Part shown: positions 35,443-44,542 of the stretch, piece after piece
Layout: each line of letters opens with the position of its first letter
Position numbering within the stretch: position 1 is the first letter of the stretch
NCBI GenBank assembly: GCA_021798955.1
Contig: JAJZBK010000001.1
Coordinates: forward strand, 124,001-188,000
Direction: 5' to 3'
DNA: 64,000 nucleotides
Origin: Actinomycetes bacterium
Lineage (GTDB): Bacteria > Actinomycetota > Acidimicrobiia > Acidimicrobiales > RAAP-2
Position numbers and translations under genes: made by a program
The notes under the pieces: model-generated
What the model was told of the DNA's origin: nothing
What the model saw: only the letters and a program-made list of their open reading frames with translations
The model's database searches: none

Positions 35443-38400
35443 TCAGCCAACGGCTCGCGCCAGCAGGTCCTCCTGCTCGAGACGGTGCAGCGCGGCGCTG
35501 CCCGTTGCCGGGCTGGCCGACTCGGCTCGGCTCACGTGGCGGAGAGCGTAGGTGTCGCGCAGCTGGCGGTGGAGCAGCCCGTGCACGAAGCTCCACGCAC
35601 CCATGTTCTCCGGTTCCTCCTGCAGCCACACCACTTCGGTGGCGTTGGGGTAGCTCGCCAGCACCTCGGACACGGCCTGCTCCGGCCACGGATAGAGCTG
35701 CTCGACCCGCACGATGGCCACCGAGGAGGCCGCCTCGCCCAGTTCGTCCCGCCGGGCAAGGGCGTCGTGACCGACCTTGCCGGAGCACAGCACGACACGC
35801 GAGATGCCACCGGGGTCGAACCCCTCGCGGCCGCGTGCCGGGTCGTCCAGCACCTCGGCGAAGCTGCCAGTGCTGAAGGCGGCGAGCGGCGAGCGTGCGG
35901 CGCGGGCCCGTAGCAGCGACTTCGGCGTGAAGACCACGAGCGGTCGGCGCAGCGACCCACGAACCTGAGCTCGTAGGAGGTGGAAGTACTGCGCCGCCGT
36001 CGTGGGCTGGGCCACCCGAAGGTTGCCCCGGGCGCACAACGACAAGAAGCGCTCGATCCGTGCCGAGGAGTGCTCGGGCCCCTGGCCCTCGTACCCGTGC
36101 GGGAGCAGGAGCACGAGCCCGGAGCGCTGCCCCCACTTGTCCTCGGCGGCCACCAAGAAGTTGTCGACGATGATCTCCGCCCCGTTCCAGAAGTCGCCGA
36201 ACTGGGCTTCCCAGGCGACGAGGTCGTCGGTGGCCACCACCGAGTAGCCGTACTCGAAGCCGACGCAGGCGTACTCGGACAGGAGCGAGTCGCGCACCGT
36301 GAAGCGACCGCCCTCGAGGTGGGCGAGCGGAACGTGCTCGGCCCCGGTGGCGTAGTCGACGAGGACGGCGTGACGCTGGGAGAACGTCCCACGCCGGGTG
36401 TCCTGGCCGGTGAGGCGGACGTTCGTCCCCTCGAGGAGGAGGGAGCCGAGGGCGAACGCTTCGCCGAGGGCCCAGTCGACCTCGCCGTCGGCCAGCACCT
36501 TGTCGCGCTGGTCGAACTGCCGCGCCAGCTTGGGATGGAGCTCGAACCCGTCGGGCACCGAACGGACCGTGGTCGCCAGCCGGGCCAGCACGTCGGGGTC
36601 GACGCCCGTCTCGACCGCCGGGATGGCCCTCGGCGGAGCGACGAACGGCGGCAGTGTCGGGGTCGTCGCGGCCGACTCCTCGAGCGCAGCGCGGGTCTCG
36701 TCCAAGGCAGCCTGGAGGCGTGCCGAGAAGTCGTCGAGCGCCTGCTCGGCCTCCTCGAGGGTGATGTCGCCGCGGCGGACGAGTGCCTCGGTGTAGAGCT
36801 TGCGCACCGAGCGCTTGGCGTCGATGAGCTGGTACATGAGGGGTTGCGTGTAGCTCGGGTCGTCGCCTTCGTTGTGGCCGTGGCGCCGGTAGCAGACCAT
36901 GTCGATGACGACGTCCTTGTGGAAGGCCTGGCGGAACCCGAAGGCCAGCCGGGCGGCTCGCACGCACGCCTCGGGATCGTCACCGTTCACGTGGAAGATG
37001 GGCGCCTGCACCATCTTCGCCACGTCCGTCGGATAGACGGAGGTGCGGGCCGCCTGGGGTGCCGTGGTGAACCCCAGCTGGTTGTTGATGACGAGGTGGA
37101 CCGTGCCACCGGTCCGGTACCCGGCCAGACCGGACAGGTTGAGCGTTTCGGCGACCACGCCCTGACCGGCGAAGGCGGCGTCGCCGTGCACCAAGATCGG
37201 CAGCACCGGGAAGGGCGCGGCGCTCCCTTCTTCGAGGGCCGGACCACTCCCCTGCTCGCCACCGAGGGCGTCCTGGGTCGCCCGGGCCATGCCCACCACC
37301 ACCGGGTCGACGGCCTCGAGGTGAGACGGGTTCGAGGCCATGGTCACCGGGATGCTCCTGCCCGAACGCGCCTGGAAGACGCCGGAGGCACCCTTGTGGT
37401 ACTTGACGTCGCCAGAGCCCTGCACGGAGTCGGGGTCGAGGTTCCCTTCGAACTCGGCAAAGATCTCGCGGTACGACTTGCCGACGATGTTGGCGAGCAC
37501 GTTCAGGCGCCCGCGGTGGGCCATGCCCATGACGGCGGCCTGCAGTCCCTCGGTCACCCCCTCCTCGAGCAGGGTGTCGAGGACGACGATGGCCGACTCG
37601 GCACCCTCGAGCCCGAAGCGCTTCTGGCCCACGTAGCGGGTGTGCAGGAAGCGCTCGAACACCTCGGCGGCGTTCAGGCGGTCGAGTACGTGACGTTGCT
37701 CGTCACCGGTGAGCTGGGACGGGACCCCCTCGACGTGCTGCTGGATCCAGCGCTTCTCCTCGGGGCTCTGGATGTGCATGTACTCGATGCCGAGCGTGCG
37801 GCAGTACGCCTCGCGCAGCGTGTGGAGGACCTCGTCGAGGGTGGCACGCTCCCGACCAGCGAGCCCGTCCACGACGAAGTGGCGCTGGAGGTCCCAGATG
37901 GTCAGCCCGTAGTGGAGCGGGTCGAGCTCGGCGTGGAGTGCCGGGGGCTCGGCATCGAGCGGATCGAGGTGGGCGATCAGGTGGCCGCGCACCCGGTACA
38001 TGTTGACGAGCGCCTGCACACGCACCTGCTTGAGGGCACGGTCGTAGGCGCCCTCGGCCCCGTCTTCGGGAGCATGGACGTCCCGCTCCCAGGTCACCGG
38101 TTGGGCGGGGACCTCCATGGCAGCGAAGACATCCTCGTAGAAGTGGTGCTTGCCGAGGAGGCACTCGGCCACGTGAGCGAGGAAGAGGCCCGACTCGGCC
38201 CCCTGGATGATGCGGTGGTCGTAGGTCGAGGTGAGCGTGACGGTACGTCCGACACCGAGCTCGGCGAGGGTACGGGGGTCTGCCGCCTCGAAGCCGGGGG
38301 GAACCCCGAGCGCGCCGACGCCGACGATGACTCCCTGGCCAGGCATGAGCCGGGGCACGGACTGGACCGTGCCGAGCGTCCCCGGATTGGTGAGGCTGAC

Positions 38401-39219
38401 GGTCGTGCCGGCGAAGTCGTCGGGAGCGATCTTGCCCGAGTGGACCTTGCGGACCAGGTCCTCGTAGGCGGCGACGAACTGGCGGAAGTCGAGGGCATCG
38501 GCGTCCCGAATGCACGGGACGAGGAGCGTCCGGCCGCCGCTCGCCTTCTCGACGTCGACGGCAAGCCCGAGCCCCACGTGCTCGTGGCGGACCACCCCGG
38601 GCGTTCCCTTGCCGTCGGCGTCGGCGACGAAGGCGGCGTTCATGGCCGGCACGGCGCGCATCCCGCGCACCACCGCGTAGCCGATGAGGTGGGTGAAGCT
38701 CACCTTTCCGCCCGTGGTGCGAGCCAGCTGGTCGTTCACGATCGTCCGGTTGACCTCGAGCAGCTTGGCCGGCACCACCCGGACGCTGGTGGCCGTCGGC
38801 ACGCCGAGGGAGGCCTCCATGTTGGCCACGATGCGGCCCGCCGCCCCCCTCAGCACTTCAGCCGGAGGTCCCTCCGGCGACGTCGGGCGCGCTCCGGTGC
38901 CGTTCGTCGGGGCGGTGCCGTTCGTCGGGGCGGCAGCCGGGGCACCCCCGGTGGTCGGGGCCGGGGCCGTGCCGTTGGCTCGGGCCGGGGCTGGAGCGCC
39001 GACCAGGCCACGATCGGCATCGGCGGCCGGCGGTCGATAGTCGGCGAAGAACTCGCGCCACGACTCCGACACCGAGGTCGGGTCCGCCCGGTACCGGTCG
39101 TACATGTCGTCGACCAGCCAGGCGTTGGGACCGAACGCCCCCGTCCCTGCCGGTCGGTCCGGCCCCCGCTCGCCGTGGTCGTGGGTACTGGTCGCAGTGG
39201 GGTCGAGGGCGCTCGTCAT
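35443..39219 (-). CDS. kgd: Multifunctional 2-oxoglutarate decarboxylase/dehydrogenase E1-E2 (Kgd)
   Basis: 1258 residues, the actinobacterial form joining an E2-like succinyltransferase to a thiamine-diphosphate E1. Order: N-terminal segment (FGPNAWLVDDMYDRY, about 28-42), a Pro/Ala/Gly/Thr linker (about 62-115), the acyltransferase domain with YDHRIIQGAESG and no lipoyl domain, then E1 with FLHTRYVGQKRFGLEG, GMAHRGRLNV, HGDAAFAGQGV and VINNQLGF. It feeds the TCA cycle, or succinic semialdehyde production, and normally pairs with lipoamide dehydrogenase encoded elsewhere. The frame extends 188 codons upstream, but ATG 39219 has TAGGCT 8 nt before it and begins the conserved N-terminus. Confidence 0.95.
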   Translation of the reverse strand: MTSALDPTATSTHDHGERGPDRPAGTGAFGPNAWLVDDMYDRYRADPTSVSESWREFFADYRPPAADADRGLVGAPAPARANGTAPAPTTGGAPAAAPTNGTAPTNGTGARPTSPEGPPAEVLRGAAGRIVANMEASLGVPTATSVRVVPAKLLEVNRTIVNDQLARTTGGKVSFTHLIGYAVVRGMRAVPAMNAAFVADADGKGTPGVVRHEHVGLGLAVDVEKASGGRTLLVPCIRDADALDFRQFVAAYEDLVRKVHSGKIAPDDFAGTTVSLTNPGTLGTVQSVPRLMPGQGVIVGVGALGVPPGFEAADPRTLAELGVGRTVTLTSTYDHRIIQGAESGLFLAHVAECLLGKHHFYEDVFAAMEVPAQPVTWERDVHAPEDGAEGAYDRALKQVRVQALVNMYRVRGHLIAHLDPLDAEPPALHAELDPLHYGLTIWDLQRHFVVDGLAGRERATLDEVLHTLREAYCRTLGIEYMHIQSPEEKRWIQQHVEGVPSQLTGDEQRHVLDRLNAAEVFERFLHTRYVGQKRFGLEGAESAIVVLDTLLEEGVTEGLQAAVMGMAHRGRLNVLANIVGKSYREIFAEFEGNLDPDSVQGSGDVKYHKGASGVFQARSGRSIPVTMASNPSHLEAVDPVVVGMARATQDALGGEQGSGPALEEGSAAPFPVLPILVHGDAAFAGQGVVAETLNLSGLAGYRTGGTVHLVINNQLGFTTAPQAARTSVYPTDVAKMVQAPIFHVNGDDPEACVRAARLAFGFRQAFHKDVVIDMVCYRRHGHNEGDDPSYTQPLMYQLIDAKRSVRKLYTEALVRRGDITLEEAEQALDDFSARLQAALDETRAALEESAATTPTLPPFVAPPRAIPAVETGVDPDVLARLATTVRSVPDGFELHPKLARQFDQRDKVLADGEVDWALGEAFALGSLLLEGTNVRLTGQDTRRGTFSQRHAVLVDYATGAEHVPLAHLEGGRFTVRDSLLSEYACVGFEYGYSVVATDDLVAWEAQFGDFWNGAEIIVDNFLVAAEDKWGQRSGLVLLLPHGYEGQGPEHSSARIERFLSLCARGNLRVAQPTTAAQYFHLLRAQVRGSLRRPLVVFTPKSLLRARAARSPLAAFSTGSFAEVLDDPARGREGFDPGGISRVVLCSGKVGHDALARRDELGEAASSVAIVRVEQLYPWPEQAVSEVLASYPNATEVVWLQEEPENMGAWSFVHGLLHRQLRDTYALRHVSRAESASPATGSAALHRLEQEDLLARAVG

Positions 39220-39227
39220 CGGTGACG

Positions 39228-39233
39228 AGCCTA
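39228..39233 (-). promoter_or_regulatory. -10 element for leaderless kgd
   Basis: TAGGCT on the minus strand, 8 nt before the ATG at 39219, in the 102-bp divergent gap with queD. Confidence 0.5.
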
Positions 39234-39308
39234 CCGGCCCACCCGGCCCCCCTCCGCCGCGCCATCCGGGACGGACGCGCCCCCGTCGAGGGCTGCCACC
39301 CCGTCGAG

Positions 39309-39314
39309 TAGCGT
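39309..39314 (+). promoter_or_regulatory. -10 element for leaderless queDCE operon
   Basis: TAGCGT, 7 nt before the GTG of queD. The same hexamer and spacing pattern precedes the helicase gene at 31037. Confidence 0.55.
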
Positions 39315-39321
39315 CGGCACC

Positions 39322-39684
39322 GTGGCGTCCCCGCACACCACCGTTACCTGCGCCTTCACCTTCGAGGCCGCCCACCACCTCCCGTGGCACCCGGGGCGCT
39401 GCCGCGCTGTCCACGGCCACTCCTACCGCCTCGAGGTCACCGTCGGCGGTCCGGTCAACGAGCAGGGGGTGGTGCTCGACTTCGACGACGTCCGCCAGGT
39501 CGTCGAGCGCCAGGTGGTCGGACCGTGGGACCACAGCGACTTGAACACGGTCCTCGACAACCCCACAGCCGAGCTGCTGGCAGCCCGGGCATGGGAGCTG
39601 CTCGAGGCGGCCAACCTGCCGCTCGAACGGCTCCGACTGTGGGAGACCCCGCGCGCCTGGGTCGAGCTGGTCGCTCGACACTGA
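39322..39684 (+). CDS. queD: 6-carboxytetrahydropterin synthase QueD
   Basis: 120-residue PTPS-family enzyme of 7-deazaguanine synthesis. It has the nucleophilic Cys27 (PGRCRAVHGHSY), the zinc histidines His18, His31 and His33, and a catalytic pair in WDHSDLN. First gene of a tight queD-queC-queE operon. GTG start, leaderless from the -10 at 39309. Confidence 0.93.
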   Translation: MASPHTTVTCAFTFEAAHHLPWHPGRCRAVHGHSYRLEVTVGGPVNEQGVVLDFDDVRQVVERQVVGPWDHSDLNTVLDNPTAELLAARAWELLEAANLPLERLRLWETPRAWVELVARH

Positions 39685-39685
39685 G

Positions 39686-40351
39686 ATGGCCGGCGACCTC
39701 GTCGTGCTGTCGGGCGGGCTCGACTCGACGGTCTGCATGGCCATCGCCGCGGCCGAGCACGGCCGTCCCCCGCTGGCGCTCACCTTCGACTACGGCCAGC
39801 GTCACCGCACCGAGGTCGACCACGCCGCCGGCATCGCCGGCGCCTTCCGAGCCGAGCACCTGGTGGTGTCCATCGACGCCAGACCATGGGGCGGCTCCGC
39901 GCTGACCGACTCCTCCATCGCCGTCCCTGCCGGGGAGGCAGACGCGGAGGGCATCCCGGTCACCTACGTTCCCGCACGCAACCTCGTCTTCTTGTCGGTG
40001 GCGCTCGCCGTCGCCGAGGCACGCGACCTCGACGCGGTGTGGACCGGGGTGACCGCCGTGGACTACTCGGGGTACCCCGACTGCCGCCCCGAGTTCGTCG
40101 ACGCCTTCCGTCGGGTCGGGGCGCTCGCCCTCCGACGGGGCGTCGAAGGGCGCCCCGTCGAGGTCCGCACCCCGCTGATCGACCGCACCAAGGCGGACAT
40201 CGTGCGCACCGGTCTGGCGCTCAATGCGCCGCTCTCCCTCACCTGGTCGTGCTACCAGGGAGGCGACGCCCCCTGCGGGACCTGCGACGCCTGTCGGCTC
40301 CGGGCCCGTGGCTTCGCCGAGGCTGGCGTCGCCGATCCGGCGCTCGAGTGA
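39686..40351 (+). CDS. queC: 7-cyano-7-deazaguanine synthase QueC
   Basis: Converts 7-carboxy-7-deazaguanine to preQ0 using ATP and ammonia. 221 residues. The PP-loop SGGLDST is at residues 9-15, VPARNLVFLS is present, and the C-terminal zinc site CYQGGDAPCGTCDAC is intact. It follows queD by 1 bp and overlaps queE by 4 bp. Confidence 0.96.
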   Translation: MAGDLVVLSGGLDSTVCMAIAAAEHGRPPLALTFDYGQRHRTEVDHAAGIAGAFRAEHLVVSIDARPWGGSALTDSSIAVPAGEADAEGIPVTYVPARNLVFLSVALAVAEARDLDAVWTGVTAVDYSGYPDCRPEFVDAFRRVGALALRRGVEGRPVEVRTPLIDRTKADIVRTGLALNAPLSLTWSCYQGGDAPCGTCDACRLRARGFAEAGVADPALE

Positions 40352-41139
40352 GCCAGGTGGTCCGTCCCCCCGGAGCCGGCCTGCTCGTGTCCGAGGTATT
40401 CTCGGCCATCCAGGGCGAAGCAGCACTGGTCGGCGAGCGTCAGGTGTTCCTCCGGCTCGCCGGGTGCAACCTCCGGTGCGCCTACTGCGACCAGCCCGAG
40501 GCCCTCGAGGCTCGGCCCGGGCCGTGCCGGGTCGAGCAACGAGCCGGACGCCGGCAGTGGCAGCAACGCACGAGCCCACTCGATGCCGCCGATGTGGTGG
40601 ACGCGGTTGTCCGCTTGTGGGAGCAGGTGCCCCACCACTCGGTGTCCGTCACCGGCGGCGAGCCACTCCTGCAGGCCCGCCGCCTGGCCCCCGTCCTCGC
40701 CGCACTGGCCGGCGCAGACCTCCCGGTGATGCTCGAGACCAACGGGACCTTCCCCGGTGGGCTTGCGGTCGTGGCGCCATGGCTCTCCGCGGTGAGCCTC
40801 GACCTCAAGCTGCCCAGCGTCGACGGCGAGCACGTCCAGCTGGCCACCCAGGAGCGATTCCTCGCCTCCGCCCTCGCTGCCGGCCTCACCACCTGGGTCA
40901 AGGTCGTGCTCGGGCCGGCTGTCGACGTCGACGAGCTCGACGCCGCGCTCGACGCCGTGTCGCGCTGCGTCGCCGGGCGCGACGACATCGACGTGTTCCT
41001 GCAGCCCGTCACGCCCTTCGGCACCGTCCGTGTCGGCCCCTCACCCGAACAGGTCCTCGACCTCCAGGAGCGAGCACTCCGGCGTTACCGGCGCGTCCGG
41101 GTCGTCCCGCAGACGCACAAGGCGATCGACCAGCTCTGA
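40348..41139 (+). CDS. queE: 7-carboxy-7-deazaguanine synthase QueE
   Basis: Radical SAM enzyme that contracts 6-carboxytetrahydropterin to carboxy-deazaguanine. 263 residues with VFSAIQGEA, the cluster motif CNLRCAYC (Cys40, Cys44, Cys47) and VTGGEPLLQ. The GTG at 40348 overlaps the queC stop (GTGA), which fixes the start within a longer open frame. A QRAGRRQWQQRT insertion after the cluster loop is longer than in the Escherichia enzyme. With queD and queC this gives preQ0; folE, queF and tgt are not in this window. Confidence 0.94.
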   Translation: MSQVVRPPGAGLLVSEVFSAIQGEAALVGERQVFLRLAGCNLRCAYCDQPEALEARPGPCRVEQRAGRRQWQQRTSPLDAADVVDAVVRLWEQVPHHSVSVTGGEPLLQARRLAPVLAALAGADLPVMLETNGTFPGGLAVVAPWLSAVSLDLKLPSVDGEHVQLATQERFLASALAAGLTTWVKVVLGPAVDVDELDAALDAVSRCVAGRDDIDVFLQPVTPFGTVRVGPSPEQVLDLQERALRRYRRVRVVPQTHKAIDQL

Positions 41140-41157
41140 GCGAACCGGCCACAGGCG

Positions 41158-41191
41158 CGACCGACGCCGGCAGCAGCGCCGGCGTCGGTCG
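41158..41191. terminator. Perfect 14-bp hairpin between convergent queE and hup
   Basis: CGACCGACGCCGGC (41158-41171), loop AGCAGC, then its exact complement (41178-41191). No U-tract; it probably terminates from both sides. Confidence 0.8.
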
Positions 41192-41229
41192 TCCTCTGGT
41201 GCGCCCGCCGGGCGCCCGTCACCTCCGGG

Positions 41230-41544
41230 TCACTTGGCCCGGGTGAGCTTGGGTGCCGGGGCCTGGCCGTTCACGACCTTCTTGAAGGACGCGCCAGCCG
41301 AGACCTTGGGGGCCTTGGATGCCTTGATCTTGATCGCTTCGCCCGTCTGAGGGTTCCGACCGGTGCGCGCGGCGCGCTGGGTCCGCTCGAAGGTCAGGAA
41401 CCCGGTCAGGACCACCTTCTCGCCCTTGGCGACGTTGGCGACCACCACGTCCTCCAAGCCCGCCAGAACGGTGGCAACGTCCTTCGCTGTCGAGCCGGTG
41501 TGTGCGGCGACCGCAGCGATCAGATCGGATTTGGTTACAGGCAC
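41230..41544 (-). CDS. hup: HU-family DNA-binding protein, short form
   Basis: 104-residue nucleoid protein: VTKSDLIAAVAAHTG, FLTFERTQRAARTGRNPQTGEAIKI with the Pro-bearing arm, and only a brief basic tail. The GTG at 41544 is preceded by AAGGAG at proper spacing, so the longer open frame is not used. The window has a second, long-tailed HU at 57510. It faces queE across a strong terminator. Confidence 0.95.
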   Translation of the reverse strand: MPVTKSDLIAAVAAHTGSTAKDVATVLAGLEDVVVANVAKGEKVVLTGFLTFERTQRAARTGRNPQTGEAIKIKASKAPKVSAGASFKKVVNGQAPAPKLTRAK

Positions 41545-41667
41545 GCTGTCTCCTTGGTCAGTGGAAGCCACCACAATGCCCGATCTGGAGCCACAAAGCG
41601 CGGATAGCTCCGCTTCCGACCGGCACCCGTGCCGCGCCACCGGCGGCGACCTGGCAGGCTATCGGGC

Positions 41668-42474
41668 ATGGGCCACCACCTCGCGCTGGCCGTCGACGAC
41701 CACCGCCCGGCCCGGCCGTCGCCCGGCCTGCCCATCGTCGTGCTCGTGCACGGCTCGCTCGACCGGGCGGCCAGCTTCGCACGGGTCATCCGCCGCCTCG
41801 GCGACCTCCCTGTCGTCGCCTACGACCGGCGTGGCTACCACCGCTCCCGTACGGCCGGACCGGTGGCCACGACCCTCGCCGAGCACGTCGACGACCTCCT
41901 CGACGTCCTCGACGGTCGGCCCGCCGTGGTCGTCGGCCACAGCTACGGCGGCGTGATCGCCCTGGCAGCGGCAGCCGGCGGCGCGGGAGCCATCGTAGGG
42001 GTCGGGGCCTACGAACCACCCCTGCCCTGGCTCGACCGAGTGCTCGACCCGGGATCGCCACCGCGGACACCGCTCGCCGGTGACCCGGCGCTCGTCGCCG
42101 AGTCCTTCTTTCGCCACCTGGTGGGCAACGACACCTGGGAACGGCTCCCGCCGGCGACCCGGCAGGCACGACGTGCCGAGGGTCCGGCGCTGGTCGGCGA
42201 GCTCTCTGCCATCCGTAGCGGCCATCCGGCCTTCGACGTGGCTTCGGTCACCGTTCCCGTCTTCGTCGGACGAGGAGGACGTTCCCTCGAGCGGCACCGG
42301 CAAGGTGCTGCCTGGCTCGCCGACCACCTCCCCGACGGCGAGCTCGTCGACATCGAGGGTGCCGCCCACGGTGCCCATCTGACCCATCCCGACGCCTTCG
42401 CCGCCTTGGTCAGGCGCGCTGTCGACCGTGCACTCGCGTCGACCCGAACGGACAAGACATGCGCGTCCTCGTAA
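41668..42474 (+). CDS. Alpha/beta hydrolase
   Basis: 268 residues with oxyanion VLVHGSLDR, nucleophile elbow VGHSYGG, DRRGYHRS in place of the usual DxRGxGxS, and a C-terminal His in GAAHGAHLTHPD. Substrate unknown. ATG 41668 is chosen; CAGGCT lies 7 nt before it and may be a weak -10. The 3' end overlaps the epimerase gene by 16 bp. Confidence 0.8.
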   Translation: MGHHLALAVDDHRPARPSPGLPIVVLVHGSLDRAASFARVIRRLGDLPVVAYDRRGYHRSRTAGPVATTLAEHVDDLLDVLDGRPAVVVGHSYGGVIALAAAAGGAGAIVGVGAYEPPLPWLDRVLDPGSPPRTPLAGDPALVAESFFRHLVGNDTWERLPPATRQARRAEGPALVGELSAIRSGHPAFDVASVTVPVFVGRGGRSLERHRQGAAWLADHLPDGELVDIEGAAHGAHLTHPDAFAALVRRAVDRALASTRTDKTCASS

Positions 42475-43385
42475 CGGGCAGCTCGGGCCTGATCGGCGGC
42501 GCGCTGGTCGCACGCCTGGTGGCCGAAGGCCACGCGGTGGCGGTCCTCGTCCGACCGGGAAGCCGTCCGGCACCTCCCGGCGCCCCGGCACGGGTGCCGT
42601 GGGACCCCGGTGCCAGCCTGCTCGACCCCGACGCCGTCGAGCAGGCTGGACCGTTCGACGGTGTGGTCCACCTCGCCGGGGCAGGCGTCGGGGACCGACG
42701 GTGGTCGCCGGTGGTCAAGGAGGCCATCTTGACCAGTCGCACCCGCTCGACCGTGCTGCTCTCCGAGGTGCTCGCCTCGCTGCCCACCCCGCCCGACGTG
42801 CTGGTGTCGGCGTCTGCAGTCGGCATCTACGGGGACCGCGGCGACGAGGAGCTCACCGAGGCATCGTTCCCCGGGCGGGGGTTCCTGGCCGACGTGTGCC
42901 GGTCGTGGGAAGCCTCGACGGCAGCAGCAGCACAGGCGGGCATCCGGGTCGTGCTGCTCCGTACCGGCTTCGTCCTCAGTCAGCGGGGCGGTTCCCTCGG
43001 TCGCCAGCTCCCCCTCTTCCGGCTCGGCCTCGGTGGGCCGCTCGGCTCGGGTCGTCAGTACCGCAGCTGGATCACGCTCGAGGACGAGGTCCGGGCGGTC
43101 CTCCACTGCCTCACCACGCCCGGGCTGGCCGGTCCGGTGAACGCCACCGCCCCCGAGCCGGCCACCGACGCCACCCTGGCCCACGCCCTCGGCCGGGTGC
43201 TCCGCCGCCCGGCGGTGCTCCCCGTGCCCTCCTTGGTCCTTCGATTGGCCCTCGGGGCCGAGATGGCCGACGAGCTCGTCCTGGCCAGCCAACGGGCCCT
43301 GCCGGCTGCCCTTACAGCCAGCGGGTTCACCTTCCTCCATCGGGACCTCGACGGCGCGCTCGCCGCCACGCTCGCCCGTCGCTGA
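42459..43385 (+). CDS. TIGR01777-type NAD-dependent epimerase/dehydratase (YfcH/SulA-like)
   Basis: 308 residues: N-terminal Rossmann motif VTGSSGLIGGAL, VVHLAGAGVGDRRW, SASAVGIYGDRG and SWITLEDEVRAV, then the small C-terminal domain of this subfamily (NATAPEP ... LHRDLDGAL). Members are widespread; their substrate is unknown and some are linked to division. It is translationally overlapped with the preceding hydrolase. Confidence 0.87.
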   Translation: MRVLVTGSSGLIGGALVARLVAEGHAVAVLVRPGSRPAPPGAPARVPWDPGASLLDPDAVEQAGPFDGVVHLAGAGVGDRRWSPVVKEAILTSRTRSTVLLSEVLASLPTPPDVLVSASAVGIYGDRGDEELTEASFPGRGFLADVCRSWEASTAAAAQAGIRVVLLRTGFVLSQRGGSLGRQLPLFRLGLGGPLGSGRQYRSWITLEDEVRAVLHCLTTPGLAGPVNATAPEPATDATLAHALGRVLRRPAVLPVPSLVLRLALGAEMADELVLASQRALPAALTASGFTFLHRDLDGALAATLARR

Positions 43386-43496
43386 CCCCGACGACCCGGC
43401 GACCAGCAGCAGTGGCGGGAGCTGCCGACGGGCAGGTCCGCGTCCATAGGCGCTCGGCCGGCGCTCAGCTGGCGCTCGTTCGCTGCTCACTCGGCG

Positions 43497-44459
43497 TCAG
43501 GGCCCGGTCCCACCTGGTGGCCAGGCGCCGCGCCCGGCGACCCCCCCGGCTGCTCCGACCGAACGCCGTCGTCGGGACGGTTGGCGCACCAGCAGGTCGT
43601 GGGCGCCCGACTCGTCCATCGCCCCGGCCACGAGGGGGGAGCGGGACAGCACCACAACCCCGGCGCACAGCACCACCAGGGCGAGAAGCTCGACCGGAGC
43701 CCGCCAGCCGGCGGTGGCCAGGTGCTCGCCGAACAGCCACACGCCGAGGGCCACGCTGGCCAGCGGGTCCACGATGGTGAGGGTCGACTGCGACGCCGTG
43801 ATGGGACCGGCGTGGAAGGCGTTCTGGGCGAGGAAGAGCCCGGCCACGCCCGACGCCACCAGTCCGTAGGGCTCCCAGTGGTCGAACACGTGGCCCCACC
43901 CGGTGGTCACCAACGTCGAGAACACCTTGGTGAGCGCGGCCGCGACGGCGAAGAGCAAGGCGGCGGCCAGGCCGAACATCCCAGCCCGGAACCACCGCGG
44001 ACCAACAAAGGCGAGCAGCACCGCCACCACCACGGCACCGCCCACGGCGAGGAGGGTCCATCCCCAGGCGCCGAGCCCGGGCACCCGCGTGTCGCCGCTC
44101 GGATTGGCCACGACGAGGAGGGTGGCGAGCCCTCCCGCGGCGGCCAAGGCACCGACCCACTCCCGTCCCCCGACCCGGTAGCGGTACCACGTGCCGAGCA
44201 CCAGTACCACGAAGAGCAGTTCGGTGGTCACCACGGGCTGGACTTCGCTCAGGCGCCCGAAGCGGAGGGCGACCGCCTGGAGGACGAAGCCGAGGGCGAG
44301 CAGGGCCAGACCGACCAGCCACACCCACCGACGCACGGCGAACACGACCAGGCTGAGCCGTAGGCGGGTGCGCTCGGGCGCGTGCTGGACGGCCGTCCGC
44401 TGGAGGATGGCGCTCAGCGCGTTGGCGAACGACGCCACGACGGCCAACAGGAGGGCCAC
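43497..44459 (-). CDS. DMT-superfamily transporter (EamA/NIPA-like)
   Basis: 320 residues with about nine to ten hydrophobic helices in two halves, starting LLLAVVASFANALSAILQR and including EVQPVVTTELLF in the first half and PITASQSTLTIVDPLAS in the second, which resemble each other as in drug/metabolite transporters. The C-terminal ~35 residues are basic and probably cytoplasmic. Substrate unknown. GTG start with TAGGAC 6 nt upstream. Confidence 0.8.
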   Translation of the reverse strand: MALLLAVVASFANALSAILQRTAVQHAPERTRLRLSLVVFAVRRWVWLVGLALLALGFVLQAVALRFGRLSEVQPVVTTELLFVVLVLGTWYRYRVGGREWVGALAAAGGLATLLVVANPSGDTRVPGLGAWGWTLLAVGGAVVVAVLLAFVGPRWFRAGMFGLAAALLFAVAAALTKVFSTLVTTGWGHVFDHWEPYGLVASGVAGLFLAQNAFHAGPITASQSTLTIVDPLASVALGVWLFGEHLATAGWRAPVELLALVVLCAGVVVLSRSPLVAGAMDESGAHDLLVRQPSRRRRSVGAAGGVAGRGAWPPGGTGP

Positions 44460-44465
44460 GGACCC

Positions 44466-44471
44466 GTCCTA
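44466..44471 (-). promoter_or_regulatory. -10-like element for DMT transporter gene
   Basis: TAGGAC on the minus strand, 6 nt before the GTG at 44459. Confidence 0.35.
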
Positions 44472-44542
44472 GCGGTCGGCGGGAGCGCGCTGGGTTCCGA
44501 CGGCTCTGCCCGGGCCTCGACCGGCGAGCTGGAGCGGTTCGC

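Noticed and set aside
35980-39225. Very long open frame opposite kgd
   Set aside because: No recognisable domains; it is a GC-bias shadow of a clear 1258-residue enzyme.
39234-39321. preQ1 riboswitch upstream of queD
   Set aside because: The predicted transcript begins at or next to the start codon, so no leader exists.
39220-39783. 188-codon N-terminal extension of kgd
   Set aside because: Antisense to queD, and ATG 39219 has its own -10 and the conserved N-terminus.
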